In this document: positions 1 through 8,430 of the stretch, piece after piece
How the letters are laid out: each line of letters starts with the position of its first letter
Numbering within the stretch: the stretch's first letter is position 1
Assembly (NCBI GenBank): GCA_948736885.1
Contig: CAPXWY010000002.1
Span: 147,938 to 193,861 of the forward strand
Length of the DNA: 45,924 nt
Origin: an uncultured Alistipes sp.
GTDB taxonomy: Bacteria; Bacteroidota; Bacteroidia; Bacteroidales; Rikenellaceae
Direction: 5' to 3'
Notes under the pieces: model-generated
The model's input: the letters and a program-made list of their open reading frames with translations, nothing else
Told to the model about the DNA's origin: nothing
Database searches by the model: none
Program-made: the position numbers and the translations under genes

Positions 1-78
1 GTTTGACTGCACTTCGTTTGTCGTTCTCCTCCTTGCTCGGCATAGTCCGTCCGCGGCCTTTGGTTCGCAAGGGAAAAG

Positions 79-99
79 ATTCTTCACTTCGTTCAGAAT
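79..99. repeat. Short palindromic dispersed-type repeat
   Basis: An ATTCT...AGAAT inverted pair encloses CACTTCGT. It resembles short palindromic intergenic elements that I know from many bacterial genomes. It sits in non-coding DNA at the start of the window. Around it, 1-237 holds no convincing gene: frames are open only because the DNA is GC-rich, and no start with a plausible protein is visible. A second small palindrome (CGGCTC-AAAA-GAGCCG) lies at 200-215. Confidence 0.4.
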
Positions 100-237
100 G
101 ACAAAGTAGGGTTGTCGGGGATTCGGGTGCAGCCTGTGGGGCACGCCCGGCGACAGCCGGATGTTTGCGGGCCTCCGCCGGCCAAGGCTGCGGCCCGCAC
201 GGCTCAAAAGAGCCGCAACGACGCATCGACTTTTTTT

Positions 238-489
238 GCAGAGGCCCTTGTTCCGCATCCTCTGCCGCATTCATCCGAGCGACTGCTTACAACGCCTGCT
301 GCGGGCTACCGCACCGAGACGACGGGAGACTTGGGGAACGTCGGCGCAAACGGCGGCTATCGTTCGTCGTCGCCTACGTCGTCGACGGATGTCAAAGCAG
401 GTTTCCTGGAATTCGGCGCGGGCTTCATGAACCCGCTGAATTCCGGCATTCGTGCCGTAGGACGCTCCGTGCGCTGCGTCCAAGCATCT
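238..489 (+). repeat. Orphan DGR-like variable-region module A
   Basis: The module has three parts. A 7-bp hairpin (GCAGAGG 238-244 with CCTCTGC 259-265) is followed by a 28-nt linker. Then comes a 189-nt block at 294-482 that reads PAAGYR...VGANGGY.SSS...NP.N...R...SVRCVQ. This is the C-terminal pattern of C-type-lectin-like proteins diversified by retroelements in Bacteroidetes, or of the related FISUMP-type domain. No start codon or upstream protein part is visible and the frame has no stop before greA, so it is probably not translated by itself. A second copy at 11575-11826 shares the edges and framework positions but differs at most positions between them. It could be an orphan retrohoming product or the 3' remnant of a lost target gene. 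Confidence 0.6.
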
Positions 490-587
490 ACACGGAAGGA
501 GCCGGCGGAAGGAGCCGACGTTGCGGCGAAAAACGCCGAGACACACCCGGACCCGCGCGCAGCTCCCTGCGCAGGGGAAGAAAAAGA

Positions 588-619
588 TTTGGAAATTCGG
601 ATTATACTTTCTACCTTTG
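588..619 (+). promoter_or_regulatory. Bacteroidetes sigma-ABfr-type promoter for greA
   Basis: TTTG (588-591), 20 nt, then TACCTTTG (612-619) match the -33/-7 consensus exactly. Transcription should begin near 625, leaving a leader of about 170 nt before greA. Confidence 0.75.
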
Positions 620-639
620 TGCATAGTGCAACGACAGGG

Positions 640-750
640 TTCTGGCCTTCCGGGCCAGGATTCTTGTTTTTTTTACGTTTACACGGAGGCCGGAAACCCT
701 GCCCGGAAAAACAGCAGCGAAGAGCGCAGGCTCTAAGTGGAACGGCAGGG
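640..750 (+). promoter_or_regulatory. Structured leader RNA of greA
   Basis: Three pairings are visible. CTGGCC (642-647) pairs with GGCCAG (653-658), and a T8 run follows at 667-674. CCCTGCC (697-703) pairs with GGCAGGG (744-750). AGAGC (721-725) pairs with GCTCT (730-734) inside that stem. The first hairpin with its T-run could be a weak attenuator, although 8 nt separate stem and T-run. I recognise no known RNA family here. Confidence 0.4.
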
Positions 751-798
751 AAAAACCGGAAACAAAGACTTGAAATCAGAAACTTACGTTATACGACC

Positions 799-1275
799 AT
801 GGCAAAAGAGATTATTTATCTGACAGCGGAAGGATACAAGAAGCTGAAAGACGAACTCGACCACATGCGCTCCGTCGAGCGCCCTGCCATTTCGGCGGCC
901 ATCGCCGAAGCGCGCGACAAGGGCGACCTTTCGGAGAATGCGGAGTACGACGCTGCGCGTGAAGCGCAGGGGCTGCTGGAGATGCGCATCGCCAAGATGG
1001 AAGACACGCTCTCGAACGCCCGCGTGATCGATGAATCGAAGATCGACAAAAGCAAGGTGCAGATTCTCAGCAAAGTGACCCTGCTGAACCACAACACCGG
1101 CAAAGAGATGGTCTACACCATCGTGGCGGAGCACGAAGCCAACCTGCGCGAGGGCAAGCTTGCCATCGGCACCCCCATCGCCAAAGCGCTGCTGGGCCAC
1201 AAGAAAGGCGACAGCGTGGAGGTGGAAGTGCCGGCGGGCACGATCCGCTTCGAGATTCTCGACATCAACATCTGA
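799..1275 (+). CDS. greA: Transcription elongation factor GreA
   Basis: The 158-residue product fits the family. GreA binds the secondary channel of RNA polymerase and stimulates cleavage of backtracked transcripts. The N-terminal coiled coil (about residues 1-75) carries the signature ARDKGDLSENAEYDAAREAQ at its tip, including the acidic DLSEN segment. The C-terminal FKBP-like domain (80-158) contains the usual LLGHKKGDSVEVEVP stretch. The start ATGGCAAAAGAG gives the expected MAKEIIYLT N-terminus; the frame stays open upstream, but that part is the leader and module A. It is monocistronic, with its own promoter at 588-619 and a terminator at 1331-1362. Confidence 0.96.
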   Translation: MAKEIIYLTAEGYKKLKDELDHMRSVERPAISAAIAEARDKGDLSENAEYDAAREAQGLLEMRIAKMEDTLSNARVIDESKIDKSKVQILSKVTLLNHNTGKEMVYTIVAEHEANLREGKLAIGTPIAKALLGHKKGDSVEVEVPAGTIRFEILDINI

Positions 1276-1330
1276 CGTCCGGCCGGTCCGGCCGCGGCGA
1301 ACGCACATACACTCCCGTTCCGGGATTTCC

Positions 1331-1362
1331 GGCAGGGCTGCGCAATGCAGCCCTGCCTTTTT
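1331..1362 (+). terminator. Rho-independent terminator after greA
   Basis: An 11-bp perfect stem (1331-1341 with 1347-1357), a 5-nt loop and a TTTTT tail. Confidence 0.88.
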
Positions 1363-1461
1363 GCGGAGTCTCCGGCCGGCCGACTGCCGGCAGCGGCCAA
1401 TGCAGGTAATCGGGGTACATCTTCCCGTAAAACAGGTAGTCGCCGGACCGCCGGAAACGCC

Positions 1462-1469
1462 TATTTTTG
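1462..1469 (+). promoter_or_regulatory. -7 element for the alpha/beta hydrolase
   Basis: TATTTTTG matches TAnnTTTG. No good -33 TTTG lies 19-21 nt upstream. The predicted start of transcription is about 15 nt before the ATG at 1490. Confidence 0.5.
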
Positions 1470-1489
1470 CAGCGACAGAAATTATCGTC

Positions 1490-2545
1490 ATGCGTAAACA
1501 TACCCTCGTGCTTTTTGCGGCTGCTGCCATTGCGGCGGCGCATGCACAAACCGAAATCCGACCCGAGCGCCTTATGGAAAAATTGCGATTGACCGAAACC
1601 TGGGACAAGACGTTTCCCCGGAGCGAGAAAGTGGACCACAGCAAAGTAACGTTCGTCAACCGTTACGGCATCACGCTGGCGGCCGACATGTATGTGCCGA
1701 AAGATGCTGCCGGCAAACTGCCTGCCATCGCTGTCTGCGGGCCGTTCGGGGCAGTCAAGGAGCAGGCCGCCGGGCTTTATGCCCAGACAATGGCGGAACG
1801 CGGTTTCCTGACCGTAGCTTTCGACCCCTCCTACACCGGAGAGAGCGGCGGCGAACCCCGCTACGTGGTGTCGCCCGACATCAACACCGAAGATTTTTCG
1901 GCGGCCGTCGATTTCCTTGCGACCAACGACAAGGTAGATCCCGAACAAATCGGCATCATCGGCATTTGCGGCTGGGGCGGACTGGCCATCAACGCCGCAG
2001 CAGCCGACCCGCGCATCAAGGCGACCGTCGCTTCGACGATGTACGACATGAGCCGCGTCAGTGCCAACGGTTATTTTGATGCCGACAACAATGCCGAAGC
2101 CCGCAATGCGCTGCGCAAGGCATTGGCAGCACAACGCACCGAGGATTTCCGCAACGGCTTCCCGAAACCGGGCGGCGGCGTTCCGGATGTATTGCCTGCC
2201 GACGCTCCGCAGTTCTTCAAGGACTACCACGCCTATTACAAGACACCGCGCGGCTATCACGAACGTTCGCTCAACTCCAACCAGGGACGGAATGCAACGG
2301 AAGCCATCCCGTTCGTCAACTTCCCGCTGATGAGCCGTGCGGACGAAATCGAGAATGCCGTGCTTGTCATTCATGGCGAAAAGGCGCACTCCCGCTACTT
2401 CGGCGAAGATGCGTTCAAGAAACTGAAAGGCGACAACAAGGAACTGATGATTATCCCCGGCGCAAGCCATACGGACCTCTACGACAACTTGGCCGTCATT
2501 CCGTTCGACAAGCTGGAAGCATTCTTCAGAAACAACATGCAATAA
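1490..2545 (+). CDS. Secreted alpha/beta hydrolase with a Cys nucleophile
   Basis: The product has 351 residues. A signal peptide (1-19, ending AHA) predicts export to the periplasm. The body is an alpha/beta-hydrolase fold of the COG1073/dienelactone-hydrolase-like type. The nucleophile elbow reads G-I-C-G-W-G at 158-163, so Cys160 replaces the usual Ser, as in dienelactone hydrolases. The probable catalytic His is H327 in GASHTDL and an acid is likely in HGEKAH (about 295-300). The substrate is unknown. It stands alone between two terminators. The start was chosen at the ATG just before the signal peptide; the frame is open upstream but has no leader-like sequence there. Confidence 0.85.
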   Translation: MRKHTLVLFAAAAIAAAHAQTEIRPERLMEKLRLTETWDKTFPRSEKVDHSKVTFVNRYGITLAADMYVPKDAAGKLPAIAVCGPFGAVKEQAAGLYAQTMAERGFLTVAFDPSYTGESGGEPRYVVSPDINTEDFSAAVDFLATNDKVDPEQIGIIGICGWGGLAINAAAADPRIKATVASTMYDMSRVSANGYFDADNNAEARNALRKALAAQRTEDFRNGFPKPGGGVPDVLPADAPQFFKDYHAYYKTPRGYHERSLNSNQGRNATEAIPFVNFPLMSRADEIENAVLVIHGEKAHSRYFGEDAFKKLKGDNKELMIIPGASHTDLYDNLAVIPFDKLEAFFRNNMQ

Positions 2546-2597
2546 AAAGCCGGGATGCTGCCGGCCACATCCATCCCCTTTTGCGGGTATTTTGCAG

Positions 2598-2623
2598 GGC
2601 TGCGGTTGCGCAGCCTTTTTTTT
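2598..2623 (+). terminator. Rho-independent terminator after the hydrolase
   Basis: GGCTGCG (2598-2604) and CGCAGCC (2609-2615) with a 4-nt loop and T8. Confidence 0.85.
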
Positions 2624-2628
2624 ATATG

Positions 2629-2636
2629 TACTTTTG
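2629..2636 (+). promoter_or_regulatory. -7 element upstream of the receptor operon
   Basis: TACTTTTG matches the -7 consensus. A weak -33 (GTTG, 2605-2608) would lie inside the preceding terminator loop. Transcription would start only 3-5 nt before the ATG at 2645, so the mRNA would be nearly leaderless. Confidence 0.5.
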
Positions 2637-2644
2637 TCCCCCGA

Positions 2645-2983
2645 ATGAAGAAGCGCACCATACTCGCCAGACTCTACGCCTGCCTGCTGCTGTCGATCCT
2701 GATCGCGGCCCAGACGGGACAGAAGGTGCACATCTACACCGAGGACCATGCCCACTTCCCGGCTTTTGCGGGCGATCTGCTGCCCGACAACGGCGCTGCG
2801 GAACGGATCGCCGACCGCTGCATGGTCGACGACTACTGCCTTTTTTCCTGCTTCGGGCAAACCCCTCTCTACCACGCGTTCTCCTGCACGCTGCTGGCCG
2901 TGGTGACGCCCCGCGCCACCCGATGCCGGTGCGCACGCACATGCGGAACGCTTTCGCTGCGGGCTCCTCCCGCCAAGGGTTGA
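2645..2983 (+). CDS. Small secreted Cys/His-containing protein
   Basis: The 112-residue product is not one I can name. Residues 1-24 form a signal peptide or membrane anchor (MKKRTILARLYACLLLSIL). The mature part has a His/acidic patch (VHIYTEDHAHF) and Cys-rich patches (CMVDDYCLFSCF, CRCARTC), which suggests metal or redox chemistry. It ends 62 nt before the TonB-dependent receptor and probably shares its transcript. Small Cys/His-containing proteins next to such receptors often belong to metal uptake, but that role is an inference from context. Confidence 0.5.
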   Translation: MKKRTILARLYACLLLSILIAAQTGQKVHIYTEDHAHFPAFAGDLLPDNGAAERIADRCMVDDYCLFSCFGQTPLYHAFSCTLLAVVTPRATRCRCARTCGTLSLRAPPAKG

Positions 2984-3045
2984 CAGGCCGCCGCCCGACG
3001 GCGGCGAACCGACACACGTTTTACCTATCAACCCTTACTGCACCC

Positions 3046-5358
3046 ATGAAAAAATTTTTCCTGACGGTGTTGTTCGTCGTGCCGGCGCTGGCGTGCCGTG
3101 CGACGGAAGATGAAGCACCCAAAAAACACACCGATGCCAATCTTGTGGGCCATGTCGTCGACAGCGAAACCCACGAACATATTGCGTTCGCCACGGTGGC
3201 CATCCAAGGCACCGTCTACGGCACGACGACCGACGCATCGGGCCACTACTTTCTGAAAAACCTGCCCGAGGGCGAATGCACGATCGAGATGCGCGCCCTG
3301 GGCTATACCACGCAGCAGAAACGGATCGTGCTGCGGGCGCACGAGACCCAGGAAGTCAACTTCAAGGCGGAGCCCGCCGGCATTGCGATGGACGAAGTGG
3401 TCGTCTCGGCCAGCCGCACCGCCACCCTGCGCCGCGAAGCGCCCTCGCTGGTGAGCGTGCTCAACGCCGATCTCTTCGAGAAGACCAACGCGTCGTCCTT
3501 GGCCGGCGCGCTCCCCTTCCAGCCGGGCGTACGCGTGGAGGACGACTGCCAGAACTGCGGATTCACGCAGGTGCGCATCAACGGACTCGACGGCCACTAT
3601 TCGCAGATACTGGTCGATTCGCACCCGGTCTTCTCGGCCCTCACGGGCGTCTACGGGCTGGAACAGATTCCGGCCAACATGGTCGAGCGCGTGGAGGTGC
3701 TGCGCGGCGGCGGTTCGGCGCTCTACGGCTCGTCGGCCATCGGCGGCACGATCAACATCATCACGCGCGAACCCTCGCGCAGCTCGGCGCAGCTTTCGCA
3801 CACGCTCACCTCCGTCGGCTGCGGCGGCACCTACGAAAACAACACGATGCTCAACGCCTCCTACGTGACCGACAACCACCGCGCCGGACTCTGCGTCTTC
3901 GGTCAGAACCGCCTCCGCTCGGGCTACGACCACGACGGCGACGGATTCACCGAGCTGCCCGTCATCCGATCGCAGTCGGCAGGCATGCGCACCTACCTGC
4001 GCACGGGAGCCTACTCCCGCATCACGGCGCAATACCACCACCTGAGCGAATACCGCCGCGGCGGCGACCGGCTCGGCCTGCCGCCCCACGAAGCACTGGT
4101 GGCCGAGCAGACCGACCACGCGATCGACGGCGGCAGCCTCTCGTTCGACTTCTCGACGCCCGACCGCAGCGACCGGGTGAACGCCTACGCCTCGTTCCAG
4201 AACACGGCGCGCAAGAGCTACTACGGCTCGAAGCAGGACCCCGACGCCTACGGCCGCACGCACGACCTGACGGTGGCGGCCGGAGCGCAGTATATCCATG
4301 CCTTCGAAAAGCTGTGGTTCATGCCCGCGGAACTCACCGTCGGCGCCGAATACAACTACGACGACCTTTCGGACCGCTCGCTGGGCTACGACATGACGAC
4401 CGACCAGACGGTGCACATCGCCGGCGCCTACTTCCAGAACGAATGGAAAACCAAGAAATGGTCGCTGCTCGTGGGCGGCCGTCTCGACAAGCACAGCATG
4501 GTGAGCCATGCGATCTTCAGTCCGCGCGTCAATGTGCGCTACAACCCCACCGAATCGGTCAACCTGCGCGCGAGCTACGCCGGCGGCTACCGCGCTCCGC
4601 AAGCCTTCGACGAAGACATGCACATAGCCGTGGTGGGCGGCGAACGCGTGCGCATCCGCCTGGCCGACGATCTGAAAGAGGAGCGCTCGCACAGCGTCAG
4701 CCTCTCGGCCGATCTCTACCGCAACTTCGGCAGCGTGCGGACCAACCTGCTGGTCGAAGGATTCTACACCACGCTCAACGACGTCTTCGCCCTGCGCGAT
4801 CTGCCCGAACCCGCCCCCGACGGCAGCACGATCCGCGAACGCTACAACGGCTCGGGCGCCACGGTGGCCGGCATCAACGTGGAGGGCCGCGCCATCTTCA
4901 CCCGCTGGTTCGAACTGCAGGCCGGCATGACCTGGCAGCAAAGCCGCTACAAGGAGGCCGAATACTGGAGCGAGGACGAGACGGTGGCCCCCGTGCGGCG
5001 CATGTTCCGCACGCCCGACCTCTACGGCTACTTCACCGCCCAGCTGAAACCGTGGCGCTCGCTGATGCTCGATCTGACGGGCAACTGCACGGGCGAAATG
5101 CTGGTCCAGCACATGGCCGGCTCGGGCACCGACCGCGACGTGGCCGTGACGACGCCGCGCTTCTTCGACATGAACGCCCGGCTGAGCTACGAACTGCGCG
5201 TCTACAAGGAGATCGGACTCCAGCTCTACGGCGGCGTACAGAACCTTTTCAACGCCTATCAGAAAGATTTCGACCAGGGAGCCGACCGCGATTCGGGCTA
5301 TGTCTACGGACCGTCGCTGCCGCGCAGCTGGTATGTCGGCGTGAAGCTCAATTTCTGA
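3046..5358 (+). CDS. TonB-dependent outer-membrane receptor
   Basis: The product has 770 residues. After a signal peptide comes a carboxypeptidase-regulatory-like domain (about 30-110), a plug (about 120-235) with VRINGLDGHYSQILVDS and VERVEVLRGGGSALYGSSAI, and a 22-strand-type barrel ending in the terminal Phe (VGVKLNF). At residue 166 the plug carries DDCQNCG, a two-Cys motif near the outer face that I know from a subset of Bacteroidetes receptors. No SusD partner follows, so a small ligand such as a metal complex, haem or corrinoid fits better than a glycan. The ligand cannot be assigned from sequence. The start is the ATG before MKKFFLTVLF; a terminator follows the gene. Confidence 0.9.
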   Translation: MKKFFLTVLFVVPALACRATEDEAPKKHTDANLVGHVVDSETHEHIAFATVAIQGTVYGTTTDASGHYFLKNLPEGECTIEMRALGYTTQQKRIVLRAHETQEVNFKAEPAGIAMDEVVVSASRTATLRREAPSLVSVLNADLFEKTNASSLAGALPFQPGVRVEDDCQNCGFTQVRINGLDGHYSQILVDSHPVFSALTGVYGLEQIPANMVERVEVLRGGGSALYGSSAIGGTINIITREPSRSSAQLSHTLTSVGCGGTYENNTMLNASYVTDNHRAGLCVFGQNRLRSGYDHDGDGFTELPVIRSQSAGMRTYLRTGAYSRITAQYHHLSEYRRGGDRLGLPPHEALVAEQTDHAIDGGSLSFDFSTPDRSDRVNAYASFQNTARKSYYGSKQDPDAYGRTHDLTVAAGAQYIHAFEKLWFMPAELTVGAEYNYDDLSDRSLGYDMTTDQTVHIAGAYFQNEWKTKKWSLLVGGRLDKHSMVSHAIFSPRVNVRYNPTESVNLRASYAGGYRAPQAFDEDMHIAVVGGERVRIRLADDLKEERSHSVSLSADLYRNFGSVRTNLLVEGFYTTLNDVFALRDLPEPAPDGSTIRERYNGSGATVAGINVEGRAIFTRWFELQAGMTWQQSRYKEAEYWSEDETVAPVRRMFRTPDLYGYFTAQLKPWRSLMLDLTGNCTGEMLVQHMAGSGTDRDVAVTTPRFFDMNARLSYELRVYKEIGLQLYGGVQNLFNAYQKDFDQGADRDSGYVYGPSLPRSWYVGVKLNF

Positions 5359-5387
5359 CGCGGGCCGTCCGCCCCGTAGCACAGATT

Positions 5388-5416
5388 GCGCCGCGGAGAG
5401 TTCCGCGGCGCTTTTT
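5388..5416 (+). terminator. Rho-independent terminator after the receptor gene
   Basis: A 10-bp perfect stem (5388-5397 with 5402-5411), loop GAGT and T5. Confidence 0.88.
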
Positions 5417-5486
5417 CGTACCGCATACGGGCAACCCGCAGCCTGTTCCACTCCGCAGCGCATTCCGCCAGGAAAAGACGTCCGCA

Positions 5487-5512
5487 TCTTTCACTTTCCG
5501 CCTTTCACTTAC
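5487..5512 (+). repeat. TTTCAC-rich leader repeat before cls
   Basis: Two spaced copies of TTTCACTT lie about 30 nt before the cls start. Similar TTTCAC arrays occur before recN (9773-9805) and prfC (42904-42965), always on the coding strand. Confidence 0.5.
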
Positions 5513-5542
5513 TTGGCACGAAGTGTGCCTCCCGAAGCGGGT

Positions 5543-6877
5543 ATGCTTACCCTTCTGGCGATCCATCTGCTGTGGAGCCTCTGCGCGCTGGTCTGGACAA
5601 CGCGCCGGCACCGTATACCCGCCTCGGCCGCGGCCTGGGCCGCCGTTATTCTGCTGCTGCCCGTTGTCGGCACGCTGATCTACCTGGCTTTCGGCCTGCC
5701 GCAGCGTCCGCACGCCGTGCGCCGGCCGGGAAGCCGGGGCGACGCCCTGAGCCGGCTCATCCGCAGCGGCTGCGGCACCCGTCCCACGCTCCGCAACCGG
5801 GTGAAGGTCCTGCACAACGGCAACAACGCCTTCTCCGCACTCATCGCCGCGCTGCAACGGGCCACGCGCACGATCCACATGGAATACTACATCTTCCGCG
5901 ACGACCGCGTGGGCCGCACCATCGCCGACATCCTGATCCGCAAGGCCCGGGCGGGGGTAGAAGTGCGGGTCATCTACGACGCCGTAGGCTCGTGCGGCCT
6001 CAAACGCAAACTGCTGCACCGCATGCACGCCGCCGGCATCCGCACGGCCGCCTATGCGCCGGTCCGCTTTCCGTGGTTCCGGCCCTGCTCCACGCGCCGC
6101 AACCACCGCAAGATAGCCATCACCGACGGCCGCACGGCCTTTCTGGGCGGCATCAACATTGCCAAATACTACCTCGACGGCGACCACTCGGGCAAGTGGC
6201 GCGACGAACATCTGCGCATGGAAGGCGACGTCGTGGCCGATCTCCAGTGCCTCTTTCTGGCCGACTGGACCGCCGCGACCGGCGAACTTACCGACCCGGC
6301 CTCCTGCATCGCCCGCCACGACATCGACGAACAGCTTTCATTGCAGGTCGTGTGGTCGGAGGAGGGTCCCTCGCGCACGGCCATCGCCGAAGCCTTCGCC
6401 GCACTGATCGTGCGGGCCCGCCGCCGGGTGCGCATCTGCTCGCCCTACTTCCTGCCGCCGACGCTCCTGCTCGACGCCCTGCGGCTGGCCGTGAAGAGCG
6501 GCGTGAAGGTCGAGGTGATGGTGCCGGCCGCCAGCGACTCGCGCCTGACCGATCTGGTGTCGGACTCCTATGTCGAAGACCTGCTCGACGCCGGAGCGGA
6601 CCTCTACCGCTACGAAGCGGGCTTCCTCCATGCCAAGGTGCTGCTCATCGACGATCAGGCGGCATCGGTCGGCACGGCCAACATGGACTACCGCAGCCTG
6701 ACGGCCAACCTTGAAGTGACGGTCATCCTCCGCGACCGCGAGACGGTCCGCCGCATGGCCGCCACCTTCGATCGCGACCTGGCGGCCTGCGCACGCATCG
6801 ACCGCCGCAACTGGCACCCTTCGCTGCTCCGCCGCACAGCAGGCGACCTGCTGCGGCTTGCGGCCCCCATGCTGTAA
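5543..6877 (+). CDS. cls: Cardiolipin synthase (phospholipase D family)
   Basis: The 444-residue product joins two phosphatidylglycerol molecules into cardiolipin at the inner membrane. Two N-terminal membrane helices (about 1-19 and 29-52) are followed by two phospholipase D domains. Both HxKxxxxD motifs are intact: NHRKIAITD in the first half and LHAKVLLIDD in the second, the latter followed by SVGTANMD. Length and layout match ClsA. The start is the ATG at 5543; a TTG at 5513 in the same frame would add ten residues and is less likely. The gene has no clear -7 element, and TTTCAC repeats sit in its leader. Confidence 0.92.
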   Translation: MLTLLAIHLLWSLCALVWTTRRHRIPASAAAWAAVILLLPVVGTLIYLAFGLPQRPHAVRRPGSRGDALSRLIRSGCGTRPTLRNRVKVLHNGNNAFSALIAALQRATRTIHMEYYIFRDDRVGRTIADILIRKARAGVEVRVIYDAVGSCGLKRKLLHRMHAAGIRTAAYAPVRFPWFRPCSTRRNHRKIAITDGRTAFLGGINIAKYYLDGDHSGKWRDEHLRMEGDVVADLQCLFLADWTAATGELTDPASCIARHDIDEQLSLQVVWSEEGPSRTAIAEAFAALIVRARRRVRICSPYFLPPTLLLDALRLAVKSGVKVEVMVPAASDSRLTDLVSDSYVEDLLDAGADLYRYEAGFLHAKVLLIDDQAASVGTANMDYRSLTANLEVTVILRDRETVRRMAATFDRDLAACARIDRRNWHPSLLRRTAGDLLRLAAPML

Positions 6878-7097
6878 GCGCAATAAATCAAGAATTTCAA
6901 CGTTCCTTTCTTGCCCCGGCATAGCTTGCCCGGCTCTGCACGCGGCCTATGGAAAAGTCCGCAGCGGCTGTCGGACCGGATCCTGTACTGCGGCTCTCCG
7001 GAACCGGACGCTGCCCGGAAAAAGGGGCCGTTCCGACCGGCAAACGGCGGAGCCGCAAGCCGTTCGGAGACGAGCCGCCGGCCCGAAAAAACAATTT

Positions 7098-7129
7098 TTT
7101 GCTTTTCGCCGATTTTATGCGTAATTTTG
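7098..7129 (+). promoter_or_regulatory. Promoter of the bamD-rpoZ-coaBC-recN cluster
   Basis: TTTG (7098-7101), 20 nt and TAATTTTG (7122-7129) match the consensus. The leader to bamD would be about 24 nt. The preceding 6878-7097 contains nothing I can assign. Confidence 0.8.
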
Positions 7130-7157
7130 CGCGATAAAGCGCCGTAAACGATTCATC

Positions 7158-7976
7158 ATGAAGCAACGATTCGCACACCTCCTCTGCGCCGCCCTCCTTG
7201 CGGTCATTCTCAGCGGCTGCAGCGGCATGAACGCCCTGCTCAAGAGCGGACAGCCCGAACAGATCTACGCCAAGGCGCTGGAATACTACGGCAACGAGAA
7301 GTGGCAGCGCGCCTCGACGCTTTTCGAAGGAGCGCAGCACTTCTACATCGGCACGCCGCGCGAAGACTCCATCTCGTTCTACAACGCCCGCTGCAAGTTC
7401 AAGAACCGCGACTACGACACCGCCGCGCAGCTGTTCGACGACTTCCGCCGCAAGTTCGGCCGCAGCGCTTTCATCGAAGATGCCGAAGGGATGTACGCCA
7501 TGTGCTTCTACTACCTCTCGCCGGGCCCCTCGCGCGACCAGACCCTCACGAGCCAGGCGCTGCTGGCCATCAACGAATTCGTCTCGCGCTACCCCGACAG
7601 CAAGCAGGTCGACAACTTTCTGAAGATCAACGAAGAGCTCAACGAACGTCTGCACGAAAAAGCCTACCTCAACGCCTACACCTACTACAAGATCGGCCGC
7701 TACAAATCGGCCATCACGGCGCTGAAAAACGCCTTGAAGGAGTATCCCGACAGCAAGCACCGCGAGGAGATCATGTATCTGATCGTCGACTCGGGCTACC
7801 GCTTCGCCAGCAACTCGATCGCCTCGAAGCAGACCGACCGCTATCTGGACATGCTCGACTCGGCCCTCTCGTTCAAGGAAGCCTACCCCGAATCGAAACA
7901 CGCCAAAGAGGTGGAGCGCATGGCCCAGCACGCCCGCGACTACCTGGACCGCAACAACAAAGACAACAGCATATAA
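7158..7976 (+). CDS. bamD: Outer-membrane assembly lipoprotein BamD
   Basis: The 272-residue lipoprotein has a signal peptide with lipobox LSGC (Cys21). It acts at the periplasmic face of the outer membrane as part of the BAM complex that inserts beta-barrel proteins. The mature part is built of TPR-like helical pairs, for example ALEYYGNEKWQRASTLFEGA, YDTAAQLFDDFRRKF and YKSAITALKNALKEYPDS. Length matches Bacteroidetes BamD. It opens a cluster: rpoZ begins 3 nt after its end. Confidence 0.93.
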   Translation: MKQRFAHLLCAALLAVILSGCSGMNALLKSGQPEQIYAKALEYYGNEKWQRASTLFEGAQHFYIGTPREDSISFYNARCKFKNRDYDTAAQLFDDFRRKFGRSAFIEDAEGMYAMCFYYLSPGPSRDQTLTSQALLAINEFVSRYPDSKQVDNFLKINEELNERLHEKAYLNAYTYYKIGRYKSAITALKNALKEYPDSKHREEIMYLIVDSGYRFASNSIASKQTDRYLDMLDSALSFKEAYPESKHAKEVERMAQHARDYLDRNNKDNSI

Positions 7977-7978
7977 CG

Positions 7979-8305
7979 ATGGAAATCAAGAAGAACATTC
8001 CCAACAACACCGTGACGCGCAAGCTGGTCGACCTGGACAAGGAGACGGGCAACATCTACGAGACCGTCAACATCATCGCCCGCCGCGCCAACCAGATTTC
8101 GACCGAACTCAAGAGCGAGCTCAACCGCAAGCTGGCCGACTTCTCGTCGCCCACGGACACCATGGAGGAGACCTTCGAGAACCGCGAGCAGATCGAAATC
8201 TCGCGCTACTACGAACGCCTGCCCAAGCCGGTGATCATCGCCACGGAAGAGTTCCTCGACGACGAACTTTTCTACAAGGAAGCCAAACCCGAGGCCGAAG
8301 CCTGA
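7979..8305 (+). CDS. rpoZ: RNA polymerase omega subunit, Bacteroidetes type
   Basis: The 108-residue product assists assembly and stability of RNA polymerase. The core segment NIYETVNIIARRANQIS corresponds to the conserved omega helix that clamps the beta' C-terminus. The C-terminal acidic tail (EEFLDDELFYKEAKPEAEA) is typical of the divergent Bacteroidetes form. The ATG follows the bamD stop after 2 nt, which indicates translational coupling. A 125-nt purine-rich gap follows before coaBC. Confidence 0.88.
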   Translation: MEIKKNIPNNTVTRKLVDLDKETGNIYETVNIIARRANQISTELKSELNRKLADFSSPTDTMEETFENREQIEISRYYERLPKPVIIATEEFLDDELFYKEAKPEAEA

Positions 8306-8430
8306 GGACCCCGGCCGACGGGAACAGGACGGCCGGAACACGAAAAACGGACGAACAGGACCCGATCGGGCGACGGACGAACGGACACCGGGCCAAGAAC
8401 GGAAGACGAGACAACGAAAGGAGAACGAAG

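Noticed and set aside
238..489. Complete DGR in the window
   Set aside because: No reverse transcriptase motif (YxDD with flanks), accessory protein or adenine-rich template repeat was seen on either strand.
112..798. N-terminal extension of GreA running through module A
   Set aside because: GreA is complete from 799, the extension has no family match, and a promoter at 588-619 lies inside it.
5543..6877. Secreted phospholipase D
   Set aside because: Two N-terminal membrane helices and the ClsA layout favour cardiolipin synthase.
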